DNA from: Streptomyces sp. CB09001
Lineage (GTDB): Bacteria; Actinomycetota; Actinomycetes; Streptomycetales; Streptomycetaceae
Length of the DNA: 64,000 bases
NCBI RefSeq assembly: GCF_003369795.1
Contig: NZ_CP026730.1
Span: forward strand, 6,253,001 to 6,317,000
Reading direction: 5' to 3'
Part shown: piece by piece, positions 8,281-16,268 of the stretch
How the letters are laid out: each line of letters opens with the position of its first letter
Numbering within the stretch: the first letter of the stretch is position 1
The notes under the pieces: model-generated
The model's input: the letters and a program-made list of their open reading frames with translations, nothing else
Database searches by the model: none
Told to the model about the DNA's origin: nothing
Program-made: the position numbers and the translations under genes

Positions 8281-9603
8281 ATGACCTCCCCATCCGCCCC
8301 TTCCTCCGCCGAGCAGCCCGGCCTGCCCGGTACCCTGGACGGCCCCCGGCTCGCCGCCGCGGCCGCCGAGCACGGCACGCCGCTGTGGCTGTACGACGCC
8401 GGGACGATCCGCGCCCAGATCGACCGGCTGCGCCGCTTCGACGTCATCCGCTACGCGCAGAAGGCCTGCTCCAACCTGCACATCCTGCGCCTGATGCGGG
8501 AGGAGGGCGTCCACGTCGACGCCGTGTCGGAGGGCGAGATCGAGCGGGCGCTCGCGGCCGGCTACCGGGTCGGCGGGGACGACGAGCCGATCGTCTTCAC
8601 CGCCGACCTGCTGAACCGCTCCACGCTGCGCCGGGTGGTCGAGCTGGGCATCCCCGTCAACGCGGGCTCCCCGCAGATGCTGGACCAGGTGGGCCGGGCG
8701 GCCCCCGGCCACCCGGTGTGGATCCGGATCAACCCGGGCTTCGGGCACGGCCACAGCCGCAAGACCAACACCGGCGGTGAGCACAGCAAGCACGGCATCT
8801 GGCACGAGCACCTCGAAGAGAGCCTCGCGCTGGTCGACCGGCACGGGCTCGACCTGGTCGGCCTGCACATGCACATCGGCTCCGGGGTGGACTACGGCCA
8901 CCTGGAATCGGTGTGCGAGACCATGGTCAAGCAGGTCAGGATGGCCGGGCGGGACATCCGCGCCATCTCCGCCGGAGGCGGACTCTCCGTGCCGTACACG
9001 CCGGGCGACCCGGAGATCGACACCGACCGCTACTTCGAACTCTGGGACGCCGCCCGCCGGGAGCTGGTCTCCGAACTCGGCCACCCGGTGCGGCTGGAGA
9101 TCGAGCCCGGACGCTTCCTGGTGGCCGGTTCCGGCGTGCTGGCCGCCGAGGTGCGGGCCCACAAGCCCGTGGGCAGCAACTACTTCGTCCTGGTCGACGC
9201 CGGGTTCAACGACCTGATGCGGCCCGCGATGTACGGCAGCAACCACCGCGTCTCGGTGCTCGACGCCGACGGCGCCCCCCGCGCCTCCGACGCCCGCGAC
9301 ACCGTCCTGGCCGGACCGCTGTGCGAGTCGGGGGACGTCTTCACCCAGATCGAGGGCGGGGACGTGGAACCGGTGCCGCTGCCCCGCACCGACGTCGGCG
9401 ACCTGGTGGTCTTCCACGACACCGGCGCCTACGGCGCGAGCATGTCGTCCAACTACAACTCCCGGCCGCTCATCCCCGAGGTTCTGGTCGACGGCGCCGA
9501 GACCCGCCTGATCCGCCGTCGCCAGACGGTCGCCGAACTGTTGGCCCCGGAGCTCGACTCCCTGCCCGGGTCCGGATCGGGCGGCCGCCACCCCGGAGCG
9601 TGA
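8281..9603 (+). CDS. diaminopimelate/ornithine-decarboxylase-like PLP enzyme
   Basis: 440 residues, fold type III PLP decarboxylase. PLP lysine in YAQKACSN (Lys61), LHMHIGSGVDY, a GGG phosphate loop (SAGGGLS), LEIEPGRFLV, and the C-terminal GPLCESGD (Cys348) plus Tyr-containing DTGAYGASMSSNYNSRP. Two features depart from housekeeping LysA: AQKACSN where YAxKAN is usual, and HSKHG where HSKFG is usual. Placement as the last gene of the operon argues for decarboxylating a pathway-specific amino acid, possibly the N-N linked intermediate, rather than meso-diaminopimelate. The specific substrate is inference only. Confidence 0.87.
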   Translation: MTSPSAPSSAEQPGLPGTLDGPRLAAAAAEHGTPLWLYDAGTIRAQIDRLRRFDVIRYAQKACSNLHILRLMREEGVHVDAVSEGEIERALAAGYRVGGDDEPIVFTADLLNRSTLRRVVELGIPVNAGSPQMLDQVGRAAPGHPVWIRINPGFGHGHSRKTNTGGEHSKHGIWHEHLEESLALVDRHGLDLVGLHMHIGSGVDYGHLESVCETMVKQVRMAGRDIRAISAGGGLSVPYTPGDPEIDTDRYFELWDAARRELVSELGHPVRLEIEPGRFLVAGSGVLAAEVRAHKPVGSNYFVLVDAGFNDLMRPAMYGSNHRVSVLDADGAPRASDARDTVLAGPLCESGDVFTQIEGGDVEPVPLPRTDVGDLVVFHDTGAYGASMSSNYNSRPLIPEVLVDGAETRLIRRRQTVAELLAPELDSLPGSGSGGRHPGA

Positions 9604-9648
9604 CCCGAGTCCTGCCGGGCCCCGGGCCGGGCCGCCGCAGCCCCGTAC

Positions 9649-9668
9649 TGGTCGTTCGGGCACCTCAC
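9649..9668. promoter_or_regulatory. 20-bp shared motif, copy 1
   Basis: TGGTCGTTCGGGCACCTCAC, present identically at 42328-42347 and not noticed elsewhere in the window. This copy lies 147 bp upstream of the double-SnoaL gene. The flanks of the two copies differ, so the identity stops exactly at 20 bp, as expected of a protein-binding site. The remaining gap (9604-9815) is otherwise featureless GC-rich DNA. Confidence 0.6.
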
Positions 9669-9815
9669 GTGCGGGGGCCCAAGGAGGGTGCCGGGCTGCG
9701 CGAGGGCGGCCACAGAGTACCTGCATGGGATTTTCCGCGCCCGCGCCCGCACTCGGGCGCGGGACGGGCTGTCCACCACGGGACCCATCGCAGGGGCGAG
9801 CGCCGGGAGGGCGAC

Positions 9816-10643
9816 ATGACCGAGACCAAGCGCAGTGAGAGCGCGCGGCACATCGAGCGGTTGTACGCCGAGGTGTACAACGCGAACCGCCTCGATCGGA
9901 TGCCGGAGTTCTACGCGCCGGACATCCTCAACCACGGGGGCGAGGGCGAGGTGGGGGTCGACGCCCTGCGCAACCGGGTGGGGGCCATGTTCATCGCCTT
10001 CTCCGACGCCCAGGTCCGCATCGAGCACATGGTGGCGCAGAACGACCGGGTGATGGTGTTCCTGCACTGGACCGGTCATCTCTCGGGCTCGGACCAGGAG
10101 TTGTCCCTGCGGACCGCGAACCTGTACCGGGTGACGAACGGGCAGATCGCCGAGCACTGGAGCGTCGTCGACCAGTCCGGGCTGACCCGGTTCGGACTGC
10201 CCGCGGGCGACCAGACGCAGCCCGCGGGCAAGCCCGACCCGAACGCCGGCGAAACCGAGCAGGCCAACACACGGACGGTGCTGACGGTCTGGGAAGAGAT
10301 CATGCAGCAGCACCGGCTGGAACGCGCGGACGACTTCTACCGGCAGGACTACATCCAGCACAACCCCTTCGCGGCGCAGTCCGGGACCGGCCTTCAGGGT
10401 ATGAAGGACTTCTTCGCCGGGCTGTTCGCCCTGGCCCCCGATCTGACCGGGGAGATCACGCAGGTGGTCGCCGAGGGCGACCGGGTCGCGGTCTTCTGCC
10501 TCTGGCGGGGCCACGAGGCCTCCAGCGGCCGGGAGGTGCGGCTGCACACCGCGGACCTGCTGCGGTTGCAGGACGGGCTGATCGCCGAGCACTGGGACGT
10601 CATGGACTACTCGGCCGTGGCTCAGTTCGGGGTGACCCCGTAG
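9816..10643 (+). CDS. tandem SnoaL-like (NTF2 fold) protein
   Basis: 275 residues made of two related SnoaL/NTF2-like halves, about 10-130 and 150-272. Each half has the same layout: LYAEVYNANRLDRMPEFY versus EEIMQQHRLERADDFY, NDRVMVFLHWTGH versus GDRVAVFCLWRGH, and GQIAEHWSVVDQSG versus GLIAEHWDVMDYSA. SnoaL-type proteins are small cyclases, hydrolases or isomerases with no cofactor. Many biosynthetic clusters use them, but general metabolic ones exist too. The GGGAGG ribosome site and ATG at 9816 define the start. It carries the shared 20-bp motif upstream, linking it to the PKS tailoring genes at 42 kb. The reaction is unknown. Confidence 0.85.
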   Translation: MTETKRSESARHIERLYAEVYNANRLDRMPEFYAPDILNHGGEGEVGVDALRNRVGAMFIAFSDAQVRIEHMVAQNDRVMVFLHWTGHLSGSDQELSLRTANLYRVTNGQIAEHWSVVDQSGLTRFGLPAGDQTQPAGKPDPNAGETEQANTRTVLTVWEEIMQQHRLERADDFYRQDYIQHNPFAAQSGTGLQGMKDFFAGLFALAPDLTGEITQVVAEGDRVAVFCLWRGHEASSGREVRLHTADLLRLQDGLIAEHWDVMDYSAVAQFGVTP

Positions 10644-10666
10644 GACACTCCGGCCTCGCCGCCACG

Positions 10667-11350
10667 TCAGTCGCCCGCTTCGCCCGGCACCCTCGACCGC
10701 ACGGTCAGGCGGGCGAAGAGGGGGAAGGGCAGCCAGGGCGCTCCGGTGACGAGGGAACGGCTCACCTGCTGGCCGCTGAACTCGGGCCGGGCCGCCGCGC
10801 CCTGCCGCAGTGGCGCGTCGGACACGGAGCGGAAGTCGAAGACCACGAGCCGGCCGCCGGGACGCAGCACGCGGGCCGCCTCCGCGACGGTGGCGTGCGT
10901 GTCGGACCAGTGGTGCATGCTGAGGGTCGAGACCACCACGTCGGCGCACGCGTCGGGCAACGGCAGCCCGGTGCCGTCGGCGAGGTGCACGATGATCCGG
11001 TCCCCGAGCCCGTACCGCTCGGCGTTGGACCGCGCCCGGCGCACCATCGACGGCGAGATGTCCACGCCGTGCAGGGTGAGGTCGGGGCGGCTGCGGGCGA
11101 CGCGCACGAGCAGTCTGCCCGGGCCGGTGCCGATGTCGACGGCGACCCCTTCCCGGGGGGCCCGGCACGTCTCCGTGGCGGCGTGCCGGTACAGGCCGCT
11201 CAGGAGCCTGCCGGAGAGCCGGTCGTACGCCTCGCCGCTGATGCCCATCCCGCCCGGGTCCGGAGCGGTGCCCCGGTGCGGGGAAGGATGCCGGTGCTCG
11301 GCGATCCGGTGCAGTGAGCGGTGGGCGGCGGCGAGGACGGTACGCATCAT
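10667..11350 (-). CDS. class I SAM-dependent methyltransferase
   Basis: 227 residues with a methyltransferase_11-type core: VDIGTGPGRLLVRVA (motif I), LHGVDISPSM (motif II), VSTLSMHHWSD, and LRPGGRLVVFDFR (motif III). It is convergent with the SnoaL gene and lies next to the IS110 element. Two adjacent ATG codons are possible starts (11350 or 11347). The family contains both small-molecule and ubiquinone-type methyltransferases, so the substrate cannot be named. Its place beside a mobile element leaves open whether it belongs to the cluster. Confidence 0.82.
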   Translation of the reverse strand: MMRTVLAAAHRSLHRIAEHRHPSPHRGTAPDPGGMGISGEAYDRLSGRLLSGLYRHAATETCRAPREGVAVDIGTGPGRLLVRVARSRPDLTLHGVDISPSMVRRARSNAERYGLGDRIIVHLADGTGLPLPDACADVVVSTLSMHHWSDTHATVAEAARVLRPGGRLVVFDFRSVSDAPLRQGAAARPEFSGQQVSRSLVTGAPWLPFPLFARLTVRSRVPGEAGD

Positions 11351-11481
11351 GGGGGGGCGCTCCCGCTGTTCAGGGGTGGTGCCCCGGGGCGCGCGGTGCG
11401 CGCCCCGGGGCAGGGGGGGTGCCTCTATGTCCTTCGTCAAGGCGCCCCTGTCGGGTTTGGGGTGATTCGGTCTTGCTGGGG

Positions 11482-12699
11482 TCATGCCGCGAGCTCGACG
11501 CCCGCGGGCATGCGGGATTCGTAGAAGGTGCCGTCTCGGAGCATGGCGAACAGGACGCTGATGCGTTGGCGGGCGAGGCGGAGGAGGGCCTGGGTGTGGG
11601 TTTTGCCGCGGGCTCGCTGGCGGTCGTAGTAGGTGCGGGAGGCGGGGTCGGCGTTCATGCAGGCGAAGGCGGACAGGAACATGGCGCGTTTGAGCTGGCG
11701 GTTGCCGCCTCGGGGCGCGTGTTCGCCGTGGATCGAGGTACCGGACGACTTCGTGGTCGGGGCGAGTCCGGCGTAGGAGGCCAGGTGGGCGGCGGTGGGG
11801 AAGCTGGTGCCGTCGCCGACGGTGACCAGCAGGACGGCGGCGGTCCTGACGCCGACGCCGGGCATCGACGTCAGGACCGGGGAAAGAGGGTGGGCCTCCA
11901 GCAGGGCGTTGATCTGGGCTTCCAGGGCCCGGCGCTGTTCGTGGACAGCGGCGAGAGAGCTGGCCAGGGAGGGCACGACGATGTCGAGGGTGCCGGTTCC
12001 CGGGACCACGACGGTCTGCTCGTCCAGGGCGTCGAAGATGTCGTCGATCAGCCGCTGGGCCATGCGCGGGGCCTTGGGCCGGACGAGCTCGACGAGTCTG
12101 CGGCGTCCGGCTTTGCGCAGTGCGGCCGGAGAGCCGTAGCGCTCCAGCAGCCAAGTGACGGCCTGGTGGTCGAGGCGGGGGCCCAGGACGCGCTCCAGCG
12201 AGGGGTGGAACTGGGTGAGCAGGCCGCGTATCCGGTTGGAGGTGCGGGTGGCCTCGGCCGCGAGGTCCTGGTCGAAGCCGACGAGGACCGAGAGCTCGGC
12301 GGTGATCTCGTCGGTGAGCTCCAGGGAACGCAGGGTGTGCGCCATCGTGCGGGCCGCGTCCGCGATGACCGCTGCGTCCTTCGCGTCGGTCTTGGCCTCG
12401 CCGGGATACAGGTCGGCGATCCGCCGCATCGCCAGGCCGGGCAGGTAGGCGACCTTGCAGCCGGCGTCCCGGGCGACCGTGAGCGGGAGGGCGCCGATGG
12501 AAGCGGGCTGGTCCACGATCACCAGGACCGTGCCGAACTTCGCGGCCAGCTTGTCGAAGACGGCCCGCAGTCTCGGCTCGCTGTTGGGCAGCTGCTTGTC
12601 GAGGACCTTCTTCCCGGCCGGGGTGAGTCCGTGGCCGTGGTGAGCGGTCTTGCCGACGTCCAGGCCGAGGAACACGCCCACGTCTTCGGTGTCGAACAT
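11482..12699 (-). mobile_element. IS110-family transposase (DEDD + transposase_20)
   Basis: 405 residues, full length for the family. The N-terminal RuvC-like DEDD domain is visible as GVFLGLDVGKTAHH, VIVDQPASIGAL and AKTDAKDAAVIADAART. The C-terminal transposase_20 half has SMPGVGVRTAAVLL, FPTAAHLASYAGLAP and APRGGNRQLKRAMF, followed by a serine-containing AFACMNAD segment. No frameshift is visible, so the element may be active. IS110 elements lack terminal inverted repeats, so the outer edges cannot be set by eye. The non-coding stretch upstream (12700-12972) is a candidate bridge-RNA region. Confidence 0.93.
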
Positions 12700-12972
12700 C
12701 GCGCCCTTTCAGGTGAGTTGCACGTGCCGGCCTCGGCAGTGGTGTCGTACGCGCGCATCCACGTTATGCAGACCTGCCGCCCGCGAGCTGTCCGGCATTG
12801 CGCCGGACCGGGCGGTGGCCGGACCTCTCATCAGCGTCTCCGACGGCACCTCCCGGGCCCGGTGACACCACCCCCCAGGTCATACCTTCGACAGGGGGAC
12901 ACAGTCATGCCGGGCCCGGAGGCCAGCGGCCCTCTTGCAGGACCGCGGAAAACATAACGGGGGATGGCTTGT
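12700..12972 (-). other. non-coding region upstream of the IS110 transposase, possible bridge-RNA locus
   Basis: About 270 bp between the transposase start and the MFS gene end, with no credible gene. IS110 elements carry a non-coding end that is transcribed as a bridge RNA guiding target choice; in studied members it lies upstream of the transposase. GC-rich short inverted segments are present (for example around 12790-12860), but I could not fold the sequence. The call rests on position and family knowledge. Confidence 0.35.
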
Positions 12973-14478
12973 TCAGGCCGTGCCGGGCCCCGGCACGGTG
13001 GCCGACCCGGAGGTCTGCTCCTGGCCCGATCCGGCGGGTTTGGGACGGGGCAGCAGCATGATCAGGAGGACCAGCAGGGCCGCGACCGGCACGCCCCAGA
13101 CGAACACCTCCGGGATCGCGGTGGCGGTGGCCTCGGGGGTGACCGGGCCGTCACCGGTCTCCCGGGCGAGCAGGCTGCCGAAGAGGGCGACACCGATGGC
13201 CATGCCCAGGCCGCGGATGGACAGGTTGGCGGCGGTGGTCGCGGCGAGGTCCGGCGGTGCCGCGGCGTTCTGGCTGACCACGACCAGGTTCTGCATCAGC
13301 AGGCCGAATCCGCAGCCCAGCACCGCCATCTCGGCCGCCACCAGGACGTACGGACTGTCCGCGTCGACCAGGCTCAGCAGCAGGAAGGACACGACCAGTA
13401 CCACGGCCCCGGTGAGCAGGTACGGCTTGAAGCGACCGCTGGCGCCCGCCTTGCCGCCCGCGACGGCGGAGACCACCACGAACGGGATGAAGTACGGGTT
13501 GAGCGCCAGCCCCGCCTCGGTGGCGCTCATGTCGTACGCCGCCTGGAGGAAGGTCGGCATGAACACGATGGAGCCGTACAGGAGCATCCCGAGGACGGCC
13601 GTGGCCGGCAGGGTGAGGCGCAGGGTGCGGTTGGTGAACAGCCGCAGCGGCAGCAGCGGGTTGCGGGCCCTGCCCTCCCACCAGACGAACAGCGCGACGA
13701 GCGCGAGGAACGCCACCATCAGCCCGGCGATCTGGCCGGACGCCCAGTCGTACTCGCGTCCACCCCACTCGGTGATCATGAGCAGGCTGACCACGGCGCC
13801 GATGAGCAGCAGCGAACCCGCCAGGTCCACCCGGTCCCGGGCGGCCGCCCGGGGCAGCCGCAGCGCGTAGGCGCACAGGGCGATGGACAGGATGCCGAGC
13901 GGGATGTTGACGAAGAAGATCCAGCGCCAGCCGAACGAGTCGGTGACCACCCCGCCGACCAGCGGGCCACCGACACTGGCCAGTGCGAAGACGGCGCCGG
14001 TGGCGCCCTGCACCTTGCCGCGCAGGTGCTGCGGATACAGCTCGGACAGGGCGACGGTGGGAATGACGAAGAGCGCGCCCGCTCCGATGCCCTGGAGCAC
14101 CCGGGCGGCGATCAGCTGCGGCATGCTCTGGGCCATCCCGCAGAGCAGCGAGGCCACGCAGAACAGGACGACGGCGGCGATGAACACGTTGCGGCGGCCG
14201 TAGCGGTCGCTGACCCTGCCGTACAGGGTGCCGGTCGCCGTGGAGGCCAGGACGTAGGCCGTGACGACCCAGCTGAAGGAAGCGGCTCCGCCGATGTCCG
14301 CGGTGATGTCCGGCAGGGCGATGGCGACGACCGTCTGGTCCAGTACGGACAGCAGGATGCCGAGAACGAGACCGGCCGTCGCGAGGGGAACGTTGCTCCG
14401 GTGCGCCGGGCCCGGAGCGGCGTCCGCCGCCGGGCCGGCGGACGGGTCGCCGGTGGGGGTAGGGGTGCTTTCGGACAT
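12973..14478 (-). CDS. MFS drug/H+ antiporter, DHA2 (14-TM, EmrB/QacA type)
   Basis: 501 residues with repeated hydrophobic segments matching 14 membrane helices. The family motif SVLDQTVVAIALPDI lies in helix 1, followed by GRVSDRYGRRNV (motif A) and a motif-C-like glycine-rich helix (FALASVGGPLVGG). It should export hydrophobic compounds using the proton gradient. It is 6 bp downstream of the flavoprotein gene and likely shares its MerR-controlled promoter. It may be a self-protection pump for the local product, or part of an unrelated stress island. Confidence 0.92.
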   Translation of the reverse strand: MSESTPTPTGDPSAGPAADAAPGPAHRSNVPLATAGLVLGILLSVLDQTVVAIALPDITADIGGAASFSWVVTAYVLASTATGTLYGRVSDRYGRRNVFIAAVVLFCVASLLCGMAQSMPQLIAARVLQGIGAGALFVIPTVALSELYPQHLRGKVQGATGAVFALASVGGPLVGGVVTDSFGWRWIFFVNIPLGILSIALCAYALRLPRAAARDRVDLAGSLLLIGAVVSLLMITEWGGREYDWASGQIAGLMVAFLALVALFVWWEGRARNPLLPLRLFTNRTLRLTLPATAVLGMLLYGSIVFMPTFLQAAYDMSATEAGLALNPYFIPFVVVSAVAGGKAGASGRFKPYLLTGAVVLVVSFLLLSLVDADSPYVLVAAEMAVLGCGFGLLMQNLVVVSQNAAAPPDLAATTAANLSIRGLGMAIGVALFGSLLARETGDGPVTPEATATAIPEVFVWGVPVAALLVLLIMLLPRPKPAGSGQEQTSGSATVPGPGTA

Positions 14479-14484
14479 GTCCGG

Positions 14485-15429
14485 TCAGGCCCTCCCAGGC
14501 GCGAACGGGTTGGGAAGTTTGAAGTCGACGCTCACCAGGTCCTGGTCGATGACCGTGCCGGCCACGGTTCCGCTGGCGGCGGCCGCGACGACGGCGGCGA
14601 GCGGGACCGGCACGGTGGCCCGGCGGGCCATGTCGCCGGCGGCGTACACGCCCGGGACGCTGGTCTGGCCGAACTCGTTGACCTCGACGCAGGCGTCCGG
14701 GAAGAGGACGCAGCCGAGCTGCTCGGCGAAGGGTGCCCGCTGACGCAGGGTGGTCTTGATGAAGACGGCGTCCCGCTCCAGGGAGGTGCCGTCCTCGAAG
14801 ACGATGCGGCGCAGCCGGTCGCCCGCGCCCTCCAGCCGGACCGCCGCCTTGGTGTGGACGGCGATGCGGTTGGCCTCCAGGACGATCTGCATCATGGGGT
14901 CGAGCGGCTCGCCACCGGTGCACAGGGCCATGGTGTCGGTGAAACGGCTCAGGTGCAGGGCCAGGCGGACCCGCTCCGGGCCGGCTCCGAGCACCGCTAT
15001 CCGGGAGTCGCTGGCCTCGTATCCGTGGCAGTACGGGCAGTGGAACGCCGACCTGCCCCACAGCTCGGCCGTGCCGGGCAGGTCGGGCAGCTCGTCGCGC
15101 AGGCCGGTGGCGAGCAGCAGCCGGCGCGCCTCGGCCGTGCCGCCGTCCGCGAGGCCGACCTCGAAGTGGTCCTCACCCACGCGGCGCACCGAGGAGACCT
15201 CGGTCGCGCGCCGCTCGACCGTCGGGTAGTGGCTCAGGTTCTCCGCGCCCTGCTCCCGCAGGCGCTCCGGCGGCGTTCCGTCATGGGTGATGAAGTTGTG
15301 CACGGCCTCCGCGGGAGCGTTGCGCCCCTGGCCGCTGTCGGCGAGCAGCACCGTGCGGTGGGCTCGTCCCAGGGTCAGCGCCGCGGACGTTCCGGCGGGG
15401 CCGCCGCCGATGATGATCGTGTCCAGCAT
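14485..15429 (-). CDS. thioredoxin-reductase-like FAD oxidoreductase with CPYC
   Basis: 314 residues: FAD site DTIIIGGGPAGTSAAL at the N-terminus, redox pair in FHCPYCHGYE, a second dinucleotide site IAVLGAGPERVRLAL, and the C-terminal FAD contact VPGVYAAGDMA. This group includes low-Mr thioredoxin reductases and dithiol oxidases such as HlmI and GliT, which form disulfides in holomycin and gliotoxin. It is divergent from the MerR gene and followed by the MFS pump. Length and CPYC fit either role. With three Cys modules nearby, a thiol-oxidation or protective role is attractive but unproven. Confidence 0.87.
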   Translation of the reverse strand: MLDTIIIGGGPAGTSAALTLGRAHRTVLLADSGQGRNAPAEAVHNFITHDGTPPERLREQGAENLSHYPTVERRATEVSSVRRVGEDHFEVGLADGGTAEARRLLLATGLRDELPDLPGTAELWGRSAFHCPYCHGYEASDSRIAVLGAGPERVRLALHLSRFTDTMALCTGGEPLDPMMQIVLEANRIAVHTKAAVRLEGAGDRLRRIVFEDGTSLERDAVFIKTTLRQRAPFAEQLGCVLFPDACVEVNEFGQTSVPGVYAAGDMARRATVPVPLAAVVAAAASGTVAGTVIDQDLVSVDFKLPNPFAPGRA

Positions 15430-15480
15430 GCTCGATTCCGTCCTTTCGCTCCGTACTCGTCCCGAGGCCTCTCGGTCCGC

Positions 15481-15514
15481 TTGACCTGAACCCAACTCTG
15501 CAAGTTAATGTCAA
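15481..15514. promoter_or_regulatory. MerR-type operator/promoter with inverted repeat and 19-bp spacer
   Basis: An imperfect inverted repeat with TTGAC at 15481-15485 and GTCAA at 15510-15514. On the minus strand it presents a consensus TTGACA -35 (15514 to 15509), followed after 19 bp by a weak TCAGGT -10. On the plus strand it presents TTGACC, 19 bp, then TAATGT. The overlong 19-bp spacer is the classic layout activated by MerR proteins by DNA untwisting. It lies between the MerR gene and the flavoprotein-MFS pair. Confidence 0.65.
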
Positions 15515-15515
15515 C

Positions 15516-15980
15516 ATGAAGTCAAGCGCGGACGAGCAATCCATGACCATCGGCGAGCTGGCCCAGCGGTTCGGGCTGCGCGCGCACGTCCTGCGGCACT
15601 GGGACGCCACGGGCCTGCTGCCGCCCGCGGAGCGGGTCAACGGCCGCCGCCGCTACACCTCGCGTCACATCGCGCGGGTCGCGATGATCGTGCGGGGCAA
15701 GGCCGCCGGTTTCAGCCTGGAGCAGTTGCGCGCCGTACTGGACGCCCCCAGCCCGGACGAGCGACGGTCGCTGCTGCGCAGGCAGCATGCCGAGCTGGAG
15801 AGACGGATCAAGGAGATCGTGGCGTCACGGACGCTGATCGAGCACGCCCTGGACTGCCGGGCGGAGGACTTCACCCAGTGTCCCGGCTTCCGCGGGCTGG
15901 TGCAGCAGCTCGCGCGCGAGGACGAGGATCCCGCCTGCGCACCGGCCGAGGGCCCGGCGCCCCGCCCCGTGGACCACTGA
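15516..15980 (+). CDS. MerR-family transcriptional regulator
   Basis: 154 residues: winged HTH (MTIGELAQRFGLRAHVLRHW, then GLLPPAERVNGRRRYTSRH) followed by a dimerisation coiled coil (RRSLLRRQHAELERRIKEIV). The C-terminal part has only two Cys residues (DCRAEDFTQC), which could be a small redox or metal sensor but is not the classic metal loop. If the plus-strand promoter at 15481 is real, an ATG at 15516 would give a nearly leaderless message. The ATG at 15543 (MTIGEL) is an alternative start. It probably controls the divergent flavoprotein and MFS genes. Confidence 0.88.
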   Translation: MKSSADEQSMTIGELAQRFGLRAHVLRHWDATGLLPPAERVNGRRRYTSRHIARVAMIVRGKAAGFSLEQLRAVLDAPSPDERRSLLRRQHAELERRIKEIVASRTLIEHALDCRAEDFTQCPGFRGLVQQLAREDEDPACAPAEGPAPRPVDH

Positions 15981-16001
15981 CCACTGAGCACTGACCACTG
16001 A
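15974..16001 (+). repeat. four heptamer repeats CCACTGA
   Basis: CCACTGA, CCACTGA, GCACTGA, CCACTGA in direct tandem, starting in the last codons and stop of the MerR gene. It looks like slippage. It places extra in-frame and out-of-frame stop codons after the gene. Confidence 0.8.
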
Positions 16002-16079
16002 CCGCGGCGGCGCCGGGAGGAGCGGGAAAAGGCCGTCCCGCGCGGGAACCGTCCGCCGTGCCGATCCGACTAGCTGACC

Positions 16080-16268
16080 ATGAATGCAGAACTGCGGCGA
16101 CGTCCTTTGGCCGGCCACGGCAAAACGGTCGGGTTCGTGCTGGTCCTCGGAGTGCTGGGGGGCGTGTTCTACGGGGTGGGGCAGGCCGTCGGGCCCGTGG
16201 CGCCCGAGTCCCGCCCGGGGTGGCACTATCCCAGTGACGACCCCTCCCACGGCGGGCACGCCCGATGA
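16080..16268 (+). CDS. small single-pass membrane protein coupled to the P-type ATPase
   Basis: 62 residues: a short basic N-terminus (MNAELRRRPLAGHGK), one hydrophobic helix (FVLVLGVLGGVFYGVG), then a short exported or lumenal tail rich in His and Asp (WHYPSDDPSHGGHAR). The stop overlaps the ATPase start by ATGA, so co-translation is likely. I recognise no named family. The His-rich tail and coupling suggest a metal-handling helper of the ATPase, such as a periplasmic-side metal acceptor or complex subunit. That is inference. Confidence 0.7.
   Translation: MNAELRRRPLAGHGKTVGFVLVLGVLGGVFYGVGQAVGPVAPESRPGWHYPSDDPSHGGHAR

Noticed and set aside
8281..9603. The PLP decarboxylase read as primary lysA
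   Set aside because: Changed motifs and its place in the biosynthetic operon argue for a pathway-specific enzyme.
15974..16001. The CCACTGA repeats as a CRISPR array or attachment site
   Set aside because: Units are 7 bp without spacers and overlap a stop codon; simple slippage explains them. No CRISPR array or tRNA gene was seen in the window.
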